Source: JBBDXI01 sp040902425 (lineage in GTDB: Bacteria; Planctomycetota; Phycisphaerae; Phycisphaerales; UBA1924). From it: a stretch of 64,000 bases of DNA. The first letter of the stretch is position 1, and the number at the start of each line of letters is the position of its first letter. The stretch is from the NCBI GenBank assembly GCA_040902425.1, contig JBBDXI010000080.1, forward strand, positions 1 to 64,000. The letters are read 5' to 3'. Shown here piece by piece: positions 8,228 through 16,459 of the stretch. Below the pieces are notes generated by a model. The model saw nothing but the letters and a program-made list of their open reading frames with translations, was not told the DNA's origin and ran no database searches. The translations under genes and the position numbers were made by a program.

Positions 8228-8279
8228 GGAGCGCAGAAACCGCCGGTCCGACACCTCGGCCCGACACAGGAGTTCCACG

Positions 8280-9662
8280 ATGCCCCGCCCCCAGGCTCCC
8301 CTCGCCGCTCTCTCACCGCTCGCCCTCCTAGCCGCCCTCGCCGGGTCCGCCGCCCCCGCCCTGGCGCAGACCTGCCAGTGGGACCTGTCCGCCCCCGGCC
8401 CGACCTCCAGCTCGGTCATGCAGCTCATGGTCTACAACGGCCTGCTGCACATGTGCGGCAACTTCTCCTCCCCGGTCAACCGCATCGGGACCTGGACCGG
8501 CTCCTCCTGGGCCGACGTCGGCGGCGGCCTCGCCAACCAGGCGAACGACTTCGTCATCTGGAACGACGGCGGCGGCCCCGCCCTCTTCGTGGTCGGCCCG
8601 TTCACCACCGCCGGCGGCGGGACCGTGGCCGCGGCGCGCGTCGCCAAGTGGAACGGCTCGACCTGGTCGGCCCTGGGCGCCGGCGTCGGCTCGACCCCCA
8701 GCTCGGTCGAGGTCTGGGACGACGGGACGGGCCCCGCGCTCTACGTCGGCGGCTCGTTCACCACCCCCGGCCTGCGCCTGGTGAAGTGGACGGGCACGAG
8801 CTGGGTCCAGGTCGGCCCCGGGTTCGGCACCGGCACCGTCAACGCGATGACCGTGTTCCAGAACCAGCTCCACATCTTCGGGACGTTCACCACCCTCGGC
8901 GACAACACCCCCGTCGCGCGCGGCGCTGTTCGCTGGGATGGCACCTCGTTCAGCAACCTGACCCCCTCGGGGCTCGGCCCGCTCAGCCCGTCGCCCGCAA
9001 CCAGCGGCTGCATGGTCTGGAACGATGGCCTCACCGGCGAATCGGTCTTCGTCTGGGGGAGCTTCGATACCGCCGGGTCGGTGACCGTCAACGGCCTGGC
9101 GCGCTGGGACGGCACGGCCTGGCACAGCGTCGGCGGCGGCGCCACGCAGGCGTCGGGCGCCGGCGCCTGGATCCGCTCCGCCACCATCTTCGACGACGGG
9201 ACGGGCCCCGCGATGTGGATCGGCTCCTCCGCGCCCACATCCTCCGGATTCACCCACGTCGGCGGCATCCCTGCCGCGGGCATCGCCAAGTGGAACGGCA
9301 CGGCCTGGAGCGCCCCCAACTCCGCCGCCATCGACAACAACGTCTTCTCGCTGCGCCAGTTCGACGACGGCACGGGGAATCGGGTGCTCTGGGTCGGGGG
9401 CCAGTTCGTCACCATCGGCGGCCAGCCCGTGAACCGGATCGCCCGCTGGACCTGCCAGCCGCCACCGCCGCCGGCCTGCTACGCCAACTGCGACGACTCC
9501 ACCACCGCGCCCGTCCTCAATGTCGCCGACTTCGGCTGCTTCCTCACGAGGTACGCCGCGGGAGAGCCGTACGCCAACTGCGACGAGTCCACGACTGCGC
9601 CCGTCCTCAACGTCGCCGACTTCGGCTGCTTCCTCACCCGCTACGCCGCCGGCTGCCCCTGA
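8280..9662 (+). CDS. Secreted beta-propeller-like protein with two GC-type dockerin modules
   Basis: A 460-residue exported protein with a signal peptide (about 1-30, ending APALAQ). The body carries repeats of a W(N/D)G..W..(L/V)G.G and WDDGTGPALYVGGSF type about every 40-60 residues, the Kelch-like propeller repeat common in planctomycete secreted proteins. Two C-terminal YANCD.STTAPVLNVADFGCFLTRYAAG modules match the other dockerin proteins here. The ATG at 8280 has AGGAG seven bases upstream and follows a consensus promoter and a palindromic site. It is divergent from the uncharacterised gene at 8126. The propeller's ligand is unknown. Confidence 0.85.
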   Translation: MPRPQAPLAALSPLALLAALAGSAAPALAQTCQWDLSAPGPTSSSVMQLMVYNGLLHMCGNFSSPVNRIGTWTGSSWADVGGGLANQANDFVIWNDGGGPALFVVGPFTTAGGGTVAAARVAKWNGSTWSALGAGVGSTPSSVEVWDDGTGPALYVGGSFTTPGLRLVKWTGTSWVQVGPGFGTGTVNAMTVFQNQLHIFGTFTTLGDNTPVARGAVRWDGTSFSNLTPSGLGPLSPSPATSGCMVWNDGLTGESVFVWGSFDTAGSVTVNGLARWDGTAWHSVGGGATQASGAGAWIRSATIFDDGTGPAMWIGSSAPTSSGFTHVGGIPAAGIAKWNGTAWSAPNSAAIDNNVFSLRQFDDGTGNRVLWVGGQFVTIGGQPVNRIARWTCQPPPPPACYANCDDSTTAPVLNVADFGCFLTRYAAGEPYANCDESTTAPVLNVADFGCFLTRYAAGCP

Positions 9663-9682
9663 GCCGCGGGGGGCCCGGACGG

Positions 9683-10234
9683 CTACATCCCCTTCTCCAG
9701 GCCGCGCACGGCCGCCCGCGCCCTCAGGCGCGACAGCTGCGTCATGCGGTCGATGATCAGCACCCCGTCCAGGTGGTCCACCTCGTGCTGCCAGCAGCGC
9801 GCCAGCAGCCCGGCCCCGCGCATCGAGAACGCCCGCCCCTCCAGGTCCGTCGCCGAGACCGTGATCTCCATCGGGCGCATCACATCGCCCGTGATCTCCG
9901 GCAGGCTCAGGCACCCCTCCTCGTAGGCCTCGATCAACCCACCCGGCTCGCTCAGCACGGGGTTGATGAACACCACCGGCGACGCCATCGCCGTCGGGGG
10001 CGTGCTCTCCAGGGAGCGGTTCTCACCCGGCGGAACGTGGGCCACGAAGAGGCGCCACGGCACGCCCACCTGCGGCGCGGCCAGCCCGATCCCCTCCGCC
10101 TCCTTCATCAGTTCCAGCATCCGCAGCGCCACTGCACGGACCTCCGGCGCCGGCTCGGTCACCGGGCGCGCCCGGCGCCGCAGCACCGGGTCCGGGTAGT
10201 GAACGATCCGGAGCGTGGAGGGACCCACCGGCAT
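9683..10234 (-). CDS. def: Peptide deformylase
   Basis: Removes the N-formyl group from nascent proteins using Fe(II). It has 183 residues and all three family motifs: GIGLAAPQVG (48-57), EGCLSLP (106-112, ligand Cys108), and HEVDH (150-154, ligands His150/His154, catalytic Glu151). The C-terminal tail is short. The ATG at 10234 gives a standard N-terminus (LRIVHYPDPVLR). It converges with the dockerin gene; stops are 20 bases apart with no clear terminator. It complements fmt in this window. Confidence 0.96.
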   Translation of the reverse strand: MPVGPSTLRIVHYPDPVLRRRARPVTEPAPEVRAVALRMLELMKEAEGIGLAAPQVGVPWRLFVAHVPPGENRSLESTPPTAMASPVVFINPVLSEPGGLIEAYEEGCLSLPEITGDVMRPMEITVSATDLEGRAFSMRGAGLLARCWQHEVDHLDGVLIIDRMTQLSRLRARAAVRGLEKGM

Positions 10235-10287
10235 GGGCCGATCGTAGGGCCACGGGCGCAGCCCCCTGCCCGTGAACAGAGCGCTGC

Positions 10288-10316
10288 GCGACGCCCACCC
10301 TCTGGGCGGTTACAAT
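10288..10316 (+). promoter_or_regulatory. Possible promoter for the TPR-kdsB gene group
   Basis: A good -10 (TACAAT, 10311-10316) with a weak -35 (GCGACG, 10288-10293) at 17 bases. It sits 94 bases before the ATG at 10410, and the downstream genes are closely packed. Confidence 0.35.
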
Positions 10317-10409
10317 CCCCATCCCTGGGGGACAGGGGTGGGTCGGGGCAGGGGAGTCGGCCGGGGGCGCGCGCGGGCCGCGGCCCGCGTGGAGCACCTG
10401 CAAGTGGCG

Positions 10410-11933
10410 ATGAACTTGGGCCTGTTCGGACGAAAGAAACCCGGCGAGCAAGGCGCCGGAGACGGCGACGCTCCCGGCCAGAACGGCCCCCCCGCCAGGG
10501 GCAGCGGCGGCGCGCCGCAGCCGTCGCCGGACAAGGCCGCCCACTTCTTCAACCACGCCAAGACCGCCCACGAGACCGCCAACTACGAGTACGCCATGAC
10601 GCTCTGGCTCGGGGGCCTCCGCCAGGACCCGACCAGCATGCGCGGCCTCGAGGCCTTCTTCGAATCCTGCAAGTACTTCCTCGCCGAGGAGAAAAAGCTC
10701 AGCAAGGAGGCCCGCAAGTCGTTCGAGGGCCGGGAGGACATCGAGCGCTATCTGAACGCGCTCCTGGAGTGGGGCACGGACCCCTTCGACGCCGCGAGCG
10801 CGGTGAAGGCCGCGGAGTACGCCAGCAAGCTCGGCCTCCTCGAGCCCACCTACTGGATCGGCGAGCGGGCCCTGGGGGCCATCGCCCGCGAGAAGAAGCC
10901 GAGCAAATCCCTGTTCAAGAAGATGATCGAGCACTTCGTGAAAGTGGGGGCCTACGACAAGGCCGTCGAGGCCGGGAACGCCGCCGTCCGGCTCGACCCC
11001 ACCGACGGCCAGCTCGCCGCCGAGATCCGCAACCTCTCCGCGCAGGCGACCATGGCCAAGGGCGGCTACGACCAGACCGGGCAGGCCGGCGGCTTCCGTC
11101 AGAACATCCGCGACCTGGACAAGCAGCGCCGGCTCGAGGAGGGCGAGCGCATCGTCAAGACCGAGGAGGCCCTCGACCGCCTCGTCACCGAGGCCGAGGC
11201 CGACTACCGCTCCCGCTCCGAGGACCCCGCCGCCATCAGCGTGTACGCCAAGCGCCTGATGGAGCGCGGGCGCCCCGAGGATGAGAAGCGCGCCCGCGAG
11301 GTCCTCAAGAAGGCGTTCGAGGTCACGAAGCAGGTGCGCTTCCGCGAGATGGAGGGGACGCTCCGGCTGCGCCTCGCCGCCCGCAAGCTCGCCAAGTACC
11401 GAGAGGATGCCCAGGCCGCCCCCCACAACCCCAAGCTCGCCGAGCTCCACCGCCAGGCGCAGGCCCAGTACGCCCAGATGGAGATCGACGAGTACAAGCT
11501 GCGGGTCGAGGCCTACCCGACCGACCTGGGGCTGAAGTTCGAGCTAGGCAAGCGGTACTTCGAGCACGGCGACGCTGAGAAGGCGATCGAGCTCTTCCAG
11601 GTCAGCCAGGACGATGCGAAGCACCGCGTCGAGTCGCTGAAATACCTCGGGCAGGCCTTCCAGCGGATCAACTGGATCGACGAATCGATCCAGACCTTCC
11701 GCCAGGCCCTGGATGTCCACAAGGTCCCCACGGACGACACGGGCATGGAGCTGCGCTACGGCCTGCTCGTGAGCCTCCAGGCCAAGGCCGAGGCCGAGCG
11801 GGACCAGTCGATCGCCGAGGAGGCCGACAAGCTCGCCTCCACCATCGCCATCCAGCAGATCGGCTACAAGGATGTCCGAGCCCGGCGCGACGCGATCAAG
11901 AAGCTCATCGCCGAGCTGAAGAAAGGCGAGTGA
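10410..11933 (+). CDS. TPR-rich cytoplasmic protein of unknown function
   Basis: A 507-residue, highly helical and charged protein. TPR-like helix pairs are visible: HFFNHAKTAHETANYEYAMTLW (about 47-68), AYDKAVEAGNAAVRLDP (about 178-194), LGKRYFEHGDAEKAIELFQ (about 380-398), and a following repeat to about 440. The middle (about 205-345) is probably coiled coil. The N-terminus begins MNLGLFGRKKP with a Gly/Pro linker; there is no signal peptide. The ATG at 10410 is used although its ribosome site is weak. The stop overlaps the kdsB start by four bases (ATGA-like), so the two are translated together; whether it scaffolds LPS or envelope functions is a guess. Confidence 0.75.
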   Translation: MNLGLFGRKKPGEQGAGDGDAPGQNGPPARGSGGAPQPSPDKAAHFFNHAKTAHETANYEYAMTLWLGGLRQDPTSMRGLEAFFESCKYFLAEEKKLSKEARKSFEGREDIERYLNALLEWGTDPFDAASAVKAAEYASKLGLLEPTYWIGERALGAIAREKKPSKSLFKKMIEHFVKVGAYDKAVEAGNAAVRLDPTDGQLAAEIRNLSAQATMAKGGYDQTGQAGGFRQNIRDLDKQRRLEEGERIVKTEEALDRLVTEAEADYRSRSEDPAAISVYAKRLMERGRPEDEKRAREVLKKAFEVTKQVRFREMEGTLRLRLAARKLAKYREDAQAAPHNPKLAELHRQAQAQYAQMEIDEYKLRVEAYPTDLGLKFELGKRYFEHGDAEKAIELFQVSQDDAKHRVESLKYLGQAFQRINWIDESIQTFRQALDVHKVPTDDTGMELRYGLLVSLQAKAEAERDQSIAEEADKLASTIAIQQIGYKDVRARRDAIKKLIAELKKGE

Positions 11934-12763
11934 GCGGGGCGCCCGCCGCCCCGGGCCGCACCGTGCCCCACGCCACGATCATCATCCCCGCTCGCCTCGC
12001 CTCCACCCGCTTCCCCGAGAAGGTGCTGGCGTCGAAGACGGGCAAGCCCCTCATCCAGCACGTCCACGAGTCCGCCTCCCGCGCCCGCTGCGCTCAGCGG
12101 GTGGTCATCGCCGCCGACCACGAGCGCATCCGCGACGCCGCCGAGCGATTCGGCGCGATGTGCATCCTCACCCGCCCGGACCACCCCAACGGCACCAGCC
12201 GCATCGCCGAGGCCGCGGCCACGCTGGGCCTCCCGCCCGACGCCGTCATCGTCAACGCCCAGGGCGATGAGCCCGACCTCGACCCCGCCCTGATCGATGC
12301 CGCCGTCGAGGCCCTGGAGCGGTCCGGCGCCCCCGTGGCCACCGCCGCCGTGCCCTTCGGCCCCGGTGAAGACCCCGCCAACCCCGCCATCGTGAAGGTC
12401 GTCCTCGCATGCCGCGGTCCTGAACCGTGCCACGGCTTCGCGGCGTCTTCGCCGCAAGCCGTGCCCGCCATCCCCCTCGCCCTCTACTTCTCCCGAGCCC
12501 TCATCCCCCACCAGCGCGACCCCGGCGCTGCCCCGCCCCCGCCGCTCAAGCACGTCGGTCTTTACGTCTACCGCCGCGCCTTCCTCGACGACTACCTCCG
12601 GATGCCGCCCACCCCCCTCGAGCAGACCGAGCAGCTCGAGCAGCTCCGCATCCTCGAAAGCGGCTACGCCATCGCCGTGGCGGTCGGCGAGCACCCCACC
12701 CACGGCGGGATCGACACGCCCGAGCAGTACGAGGCGTTCGTCCGGCGCCTCCGCGTGGTTTGA
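11930..12763 (+). CDS. kdsB: 3-deoxy-manno-octulosonate cytidylyltransferase
   Basis: Activates Kdo as CMP-Kdo for lipid A-core synthesis. Family signatures are clear: IIPARLASTRFPEKVL (about 18-33), NAQGDEPDLDP (metal/CTP site, about 106-116), ALYFSRALIPHQRD, HVGLYVYRRAFL and LEQLRILE. At 277 residues it is about 25-30 longer than usual. Part of the excess is a stretch between IVKVV and ALYFSR (RGPEPCHGFAASSPQAVP) that is encoded by a dispersed hairpin repeat (12425-12465), so a mobile palindrome appears to have been accommodated in a variable loop. It is translationally coupled to the TPR gene. With gmhA it indicates a Gram-negative LPS. Confidence 0.93.
   Translation: MSGAPAAPGRTVPHATIIIPARLASTRFPEKVLASKTGKPLIQHVHESASRARCAQRVVIAADHERIRDAAERFGAMCILTRPDHPNGTSRIAEAAATLGLPPDAVIVNAQGDEPDLDPALIDAAVEALERSGAPVATAAVPFGPGEDPANPAIVKVVLACRGPEPCHGFAASSPQAVPAIPLALYFSRALIPHQRDPGAAPPPPLKHVGLYVYRRAFLDDYLRMPPTPLEQTEQLEQLRILESGYAIAVAVGEHPTHGGIDTPEQYEAFVRRLRVV
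12425..12465 (-). repeat. Dispersed hairpin repeat, in-frame copy within kdsB
   Basis: Arms around CACGGCTT and AAGCCGTG, with an inner GCGGCG/CGCCGC pair, a loop near AAGA, and trailing GCAC on the minus strand. Same architecture as the copies at 42610, 50338, 51845 and 55363. It is a multiple-of-three insertion that keeps the frame open. Confidence 0.8.
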
Positions 12764-12810
12764 CGCGCCCCGAGGTTGACGGCCCCGCCGGCTCCCCGCA
12801 CACTCACTCT

Positions 12811-13395
12811 GTGCCCAACGCCGAGGCCAAGCGCCGCATCCGCGCTGAACTCAAGGCCGAGCTCGCGCGCCTGGACCACGAGGACACCGTCGCCTGGTCC
12901 GCCGCCATCCGCGACCGGATCGCCGCATCCCAGCCGTTCCGCGCCGCCCGGGTCATCCTGGCCTTCGTCCCGACCCCCGAAGAGCCCGACCTCAACGCCC
13001 TCCTCGACCTCGCCCGCGCCCAGGGCAAGCGCCTCACCCTCCCCCGGATCGACTGGTCCCTCCGCACCATGGCCGCCGCCGAGGCCCCCGCCAACCGACA
13101 GGAACTGACAGCCGGGCGACACGGCATCCTCGAGCCGACCCCGGCCGCGCCCACCGTCCCCCTCCCCGACCTCGACCTCATCCTCATCCCCGGCCTGGCC
13201 TTCGACGAGCAGGGGTACCGGCTCGGGCGCGGGGCCGGGTTCTACGACCGGTTCCTCGCCCAACCCGCTCTGACAGCCGCGCGCATCGCCCCCGCCTTTG
13301 AGGTACAACTGCGGCCCACGCTCCCGCGCGACGCGTGGGACCTCCCGCTGCACGCCATCGCCACGGAACGCCGATGGATTGAGTTCGAGCGGTAG
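12811..13395 (+). CDS. fau: 5-formyltetrahydrofolate cyclo-ligase
   Basis: Converts 5-formyl-THF to 5,10-methenyl-THF with ATP. It is 194 residues with the family's ILAFVPTPEEPD segment (about 50-61), LTLPRID (about 74-80), and the signature LILIPGLAFDEQGYRLGRGAGFYDRFL (about 127-153, including GRGAGFYDR). The GTG at 12811 is used because it begins the conserved basic N-terminus VPNAEAKRRIRAEL; no Shine-Dalgarno is obvious. It follows kdsB by 47 bases. Confidence 0.92.
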   Translation: MPNAEAKRRIRAELKAELARLDHEDTVAWSAAIRDRIAASQPFRAARVILAFVPTPEEPDLNALLDLARAQGKRLTLPRIDWSLRTMAAAEAPANRQELTAGRHGILEPTPAAPTVPLPDLDLILIPGLAFDEQGYRLGRGAGFYDRFLAQPALTAARIAPAFEVQLRPTLPRDAWDLPLHAIATERRWIEFER

Positions 13396-13440
13396 ACAAA
13401 GAGAGCCACGCCCCGCAGGCGTTTCCACGGAAGGAAGAAC

Positions 13441-14712
13441 ATGCCCCTCCCATCCCAGAACACCCGCCCCTCCGGCAGCATGCCCTCGTCGATGTCCCGC
13501 GCCCGCAAGCCGAACCTCAAGCCGGTGGCGATCGGCGTGGGGACCGTGGCCCTCGTGGCCGTCGCCATCTGGGCCCTGACCAAGATCGGTGGCGGCGATG
13601 AGGCCTCCCTGGGCCCCAAGAGTGCCACCGCGGCCAACCCGGTCACCCCGCAGAACCAGAAGCCGTCGATCGCGGCGATCAAGCCGGGCCCCGGCGACAC
13701 CGGCGCAGCGCCGGCGCCGGGCCCGGTCGCGACCAAGCCTCCGGACCCCCCGCCCCTTGAGCTCCGCCAGGGCCGTCACAACCCGCCGCCGGCCACGACG
13801 ACCATCCCGCCAGTCACCGCCCCGCCGGCCGGCGCCGCGAACCCGCCGAAGGCGCCCGCCGCCGCGCACCCGCCCGCGGGCGCTGCACCAGTCATCCCCT
13901 CGCCGTCGGAGTCCATCACCTCCGGCCTCCCCGCCGATCTCCAGGGCTACCTGTCGTCCGGCTTCCAGAAGCTCGCGGCCGGCGACCCCGTCGGGGCCCG
14001 GGCCTCCCTCAGCCGCGCCCTGCTCGACGACCGCCTCCCCGAGAACGACAAGACCCCGGTCCGCGCCGAGCTCACCCGCCTCAACGATGACCTGGTCTTC
14101 TCCCCCCGCATCGCCCAGGGCGACCCGCACGTGCTCGCCTACTTCGTCCAGTCCAACGACTCGCTGGTCCGCATCAACCAGAAGAACAACCTCGGCCCCG
14201 ACTGGCGCCTCATCCAGCGCATCAACCGCATGTCCGACCCGAACCGGCTGGGGCTCAACCAGCGCCTCAAGCTGATCAAGGGCCCGTTCCACGCCGTCGT
14301 CCACAAGGCGACCTACCGCCTCGACGTCTGGATGGGCGCCGGCCCCGACCCGACGCAGTGGGTCTACGTCCGCTCCTTCCCGGTCGGGCTCGGCGAATCC
14401 GGGACCACCCCCGACGGCGACTTTGTCGTGAAGAAGGGCAGCAAGCTGAAGGATCCCCCCTGGGTCAACCCCCGCACCGGCGAGCGCTTCGTCGGCGGCG
14501 CGGCGAACAACCCGATCGGCAAGTTCTGGGTCGGCCTGGAAGGCACCGGCGATGCCATCACCAACGTCGGCTACGGCCTGCACGGGACCATCGACCCCGG
14601 CAGCATCGGCCAGCAGAAGAGCATGGGCTGCATCCGCCTGCACGCCGACGACATCGCCCTGATGTTCGAGCTCATGGGCGAGCAGGTCAGCACGGTCCGC
14701 ATCATGCCGTGA
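13441..14712 (+). CDS. LysM and L,D-transpeptidase (YkuD) cell-wall enzyme
   Basis: A 423-residue membrane-anchored protein. One membrane segment (about residues 29-48) follows a basic N-terminus; a Pro/Ala-rich linker (about 60-160) crosses the periplasm; a LysM-like module lies at about 225-280 (LVRINQKNNLGPDWRLIQRIN), and a YkuD domain at about 285-423. The catalytic region reads GLHGTIDPGSIGQ...SMGCIRLH, with the His and Cys of the HGT/GCIR motifs; the usual Ser-His-Gly-Cys is Ser-Met-Gly-Cys. It should crosslink peptidoglycan or attach proteins to it. GGAAGG precedes the ATG. It may stand alone. Confidence 0.9.
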   Translation: MPLPSQNTRPSGSMPSSMSRARKPNLKPVAIGVGTVALVAVAIWALTKIGGGDEASLGPKSATAANPVTPQNQKPSIAAIKPGPGDTGAAPAPGPVATKPPDPPPLELRQGRHNPPPATTTIPPVTAPPAGAANPPKAPAAAHPPAGAAPVIPSPSESITSGLPADLQGYLSSGFQKLAAGDPVGARASLSRALLDDRLPENDKTPVRAELTRLNDDLVFSPRIAQGDPHVLAYFVQSNDSLVRINQKNNLGPDWRLIQRINRMSDPNRLGLNQRLKLIKGPFHAVVHKATYRLDVWMGAGPDPTQWVYVRSFPVGLGESGTTPDGDFVVKKGSKLKDPPWVNPRTGERFVGGAANNPIGKFWVGLEGTGDAITNVGYGLHGTIDPGSIGQQKSMGCIRLHADDIALMFELMGEQVSTVRIMP

Positions 14713-14751
14713 CGGAGCGCGGGGGCGAGCCGAGGCCTCCCCCGGCTGCAA

Positions 14752-14793
14752 CCCATAGGGCCTACATGTCCTAAAGGACCTGGAGGTCCTATT
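14752..14793. repeat. Tandem short palindromes built on AGGACCT
   Basis: Between the transpeptidase and sigma-factor genes lie GTCCT-AA-AGGAC and, overlapping it, AGGACCT-GG-AGGTCCT (14775-14790), preceded by ATAGGGCCTAC. The region has lower GC than the surroundings. Such AGGACCTATA-type tandem palindromes are, from memory, dispersed in planctomycete genomes. It could act as an RNA hairpin after the upstream gene. Confidence 0.5.
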
Positions 14794-14879
14794 CCCCCAT
14801 CCGGTTGACCCGCGCCCGCGCTGCGCGCAGGATGAGCTTCCCGTAGCCTGCCTGTGCCCGTCCGGTGCGCCACACTGCA

Positions 14880-15521
14880 ATGCCCATGCCCGCCAGCGAC
14901 ATGGAATGTACGACGGGGCCCGATGCTCCGCGTTCGGAGGGTCAGCCCGTCGACCCGGGGCCGGTCATGACGCCCGGTGAGTTTTCGGCTCGCTTCCAGG
15001 AAGCGTGGCGGACGTTGTGGATCATCGCCGCCGCCGTCCTGGGCCGGCGGACCGACGCGGAGGATGTCCTCCAGGAAGCCGCGATGATCGGTCTTCGGAA
15101 GGTCGCCGACTTCCAGGAAGGGACGAGCTTTGCCGCCTGGATGGGGGGCATCGTGCGGAACGTCGCACGAAACCACGCCCGCAAACGCACCCGCCGCCAG
15201 ACCGCCGACGCCGACCCCCGCACCCTCGACCTCGGCGCTGCCTCTTCCGGGACCGCCGTCAGCGACCCCGAGTTCGACCGGCGCGGCCGGCTCCAGCCCG
15301 ACCAGGCCGACTTTGACGACCACGTGCTGAAGGCGCTGAACACCCTGGATGAAGTCCCCCGGACCTGCCTCCTCCTCCGCACACTCCGCGACATGCCCTA
15401 CCGCGAGATCTCCCAGCTCCTGGGCATCCCGGAGGGAACAGCCATGAGCCACGTCCACCGCTCCCGCCAGACGCTCCGGACCCTCCTCTCGGGAGGGGCC
15501 AACGGAAAGGAGGGCACGTGA
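14880..15521 (+). CDS. ECF-type RNA polymerase sigma factor
   Basis: About 213 residues. Region 2 is recognisable as AWRTLWIIAAAVLGRRTDAEDVLQEAAMIGLRKV, and region 4 as TLDEVPRTCLLLRTLRDMPYREISQLLGIPEGTAMSHVHRSRQTLR, the typical ECF helix-turn-helix. A linker of about 55 residues separates them. The start is uncertain: a GTG at 14865, ATGs at 14880 and 14886, or an internal ATG at 14967 are possible, none with a good ribosome site. Its stop overlaps the next gene's GTG by four bases, the usual sigma/anti-sigma coupling. Targets are unknown. Confidence 0.88.
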   Translation: MPMPASDMECTTGPDAPRSEGQPVDPGPVMTPGEFSARFQEAWRTLWIIAAAVLGRRTDAEDVLQEAAMIGLRKVADFQEGTSFAAWMGGIVRNVARNHARKRTRRQTADADPRTLDLGAASSGTAVSDPEFDRRGRLQPDQADFDDHVLKALNTLDEVPRTCLLLRTLRDMPYREISQLLGIPEGTAMSHVHRSRQTLRTLLSGGANGKEGT

Positions 15522-16234
15522 CAGGCGACCAGAGCCGGCCCCGGCCCACGCTCGACGAGTACCTCGACCACGTCGTGGAGGGCGACCGGCGCGACCAGGC
15601 GGCGCGATGGCTCAAGGATGACCCCAGCGCCGCCGCCGCGGCGGACCTGCAGGCCCGCATCGACGGCTCCCTGCACCGCCTCCTCAGCCCCGCTGCCCCG
15701 GCCGCCATCCCCGCGCCCGCCCAGCCCGCGTCGTTCCCGCTCCCGCGCCGCCGCATCATCCTCATCGCCGCCGCCGCCGCGGCCGTGCTCCTGGCCGTCA
15801 GCGCGGTCGTGCTCGTCCCGTTCCTCGAGCCGCGCCCGGACCGCCTGGGCCAGATCTACCGGGCCGAGCTTGCCGGCGGCTTCACGCCTCAGGAAGTCTG
15901 CACCACACCGGACCAGTTCGCGGGCTGGCTCCAGAAGAACTACGGCGAGCCCCTGTACCCAGCCCCCGACCAGTCGGTCGAGCTTCTCGGCTGGAGCTAC
16001 GGAACGGCCGTGACCAGCTACTCCGGCGTCCTTCTGACGAAGGTGGACGGCCAACCGGTCGTGGTGGTCGTAGACCGCGCCGCCAGCGAGGGCCGGCGAC
16101 TCCCGACCCCCGACGATCCCGCCCTCAACATCCACCGCTCCCGCCTCGGCGGGCTCATCCTCTACGAGGTCACCCCCCTCGCGCAGCCCCGGGTCCTGCC
16201 CCTCCTCTCCGAGCAGCCCCGCGACCGCTCCTGA
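15518..16234 (+). CDS. Membrane protein coupled to the ECF sigma factor (probable anti-sigma factor)
   Basis: A 238-residue protein with a hydrophilic N-terminus (1-85), one membrane segment (about 88-110, IILIAAAAAAVLLAVSAVVLV), and a 128-residue extracytoplasmic domain. No conserved zinc-binding anti-sigma motif (HxxxCxxC) is present, so the anti-sigma role is inferred from topology and from the GTGA overlap with the sigma gene. Its start has a strong AAGGAGGG. The outer domain (GWSYGTAVTSYSGVLLTKVDGQPVVVVVD) may be the sensor. Confidence 0.75.
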   Translation: MTGDQSRPRPTLDEYLDHVVEGDRRDQAARWLKDDPSAAAAADLQARIDGSLHRLLSPAAPAAIPAPAQPASFPLPRRRIILIAAAAAAVLLAVSAVVLVPFLEPRPDRLGQIYRAELAGGFTPQEVCTTPDQFAGWLQKNYGEPLYPAPDQSVELLGWSYGTAVTSYSGVLLTKVDGQPVVVVVDRAASEGRRLPTPDDPALNIHRSRLGGLILYEVTPLAQPRVLPLLSEQPRDRS

Positions 16235-16277
16235 AGCCAGGACGCCCGCTCGGGCCGTGGCTACCCTCCCCCCGTCC

Positions 16278-16351
16278 GGGCGCATAGCTCAGCTGGCTAG
16301 AGCGCAGCTGTCACATAGCTGAGGTCACAGGTTCGAATCCTGTTGCGCCCA
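16278..16351 (+). tRNA. tRNA-Val (CAC)
   Basis: A full cloverleaf: acceptor GGGCGCA/TGCGCCC, D stem GCTC/GAGC, anticodon stem CAGCT/AGCTG around loop GTCACAT (anticodon CAC), T stem ACAGG/CCTGT. Discriminator A; no encoded CCA. It is followed within four bases by a terminator. Confidence 0.93.
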
Positions 16352-16354
16352 TTC

Positions 16355-16377
16355 AGGCCCGTTCGCCGGGCCTTTTC
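16355..16377 (+). terminator. Rho-independent terminator after tRNA-Val
   Basis: AGGCCCG (16355-16361), loop TTCGC, CGGGCCT (16367-16373), running into TTTTCT. It is the clearest intrinsic terminator in the window. Confidence 0.8.
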
Positions 16378-16459
16378 TGTTGGGGCGGTCAGGCGGCGCG
16401 GGCGCCCCGGATGCGCTGCCGAGCGACCCCTGCGCCGGCCCGCCGCACCGTCTCCGCTC

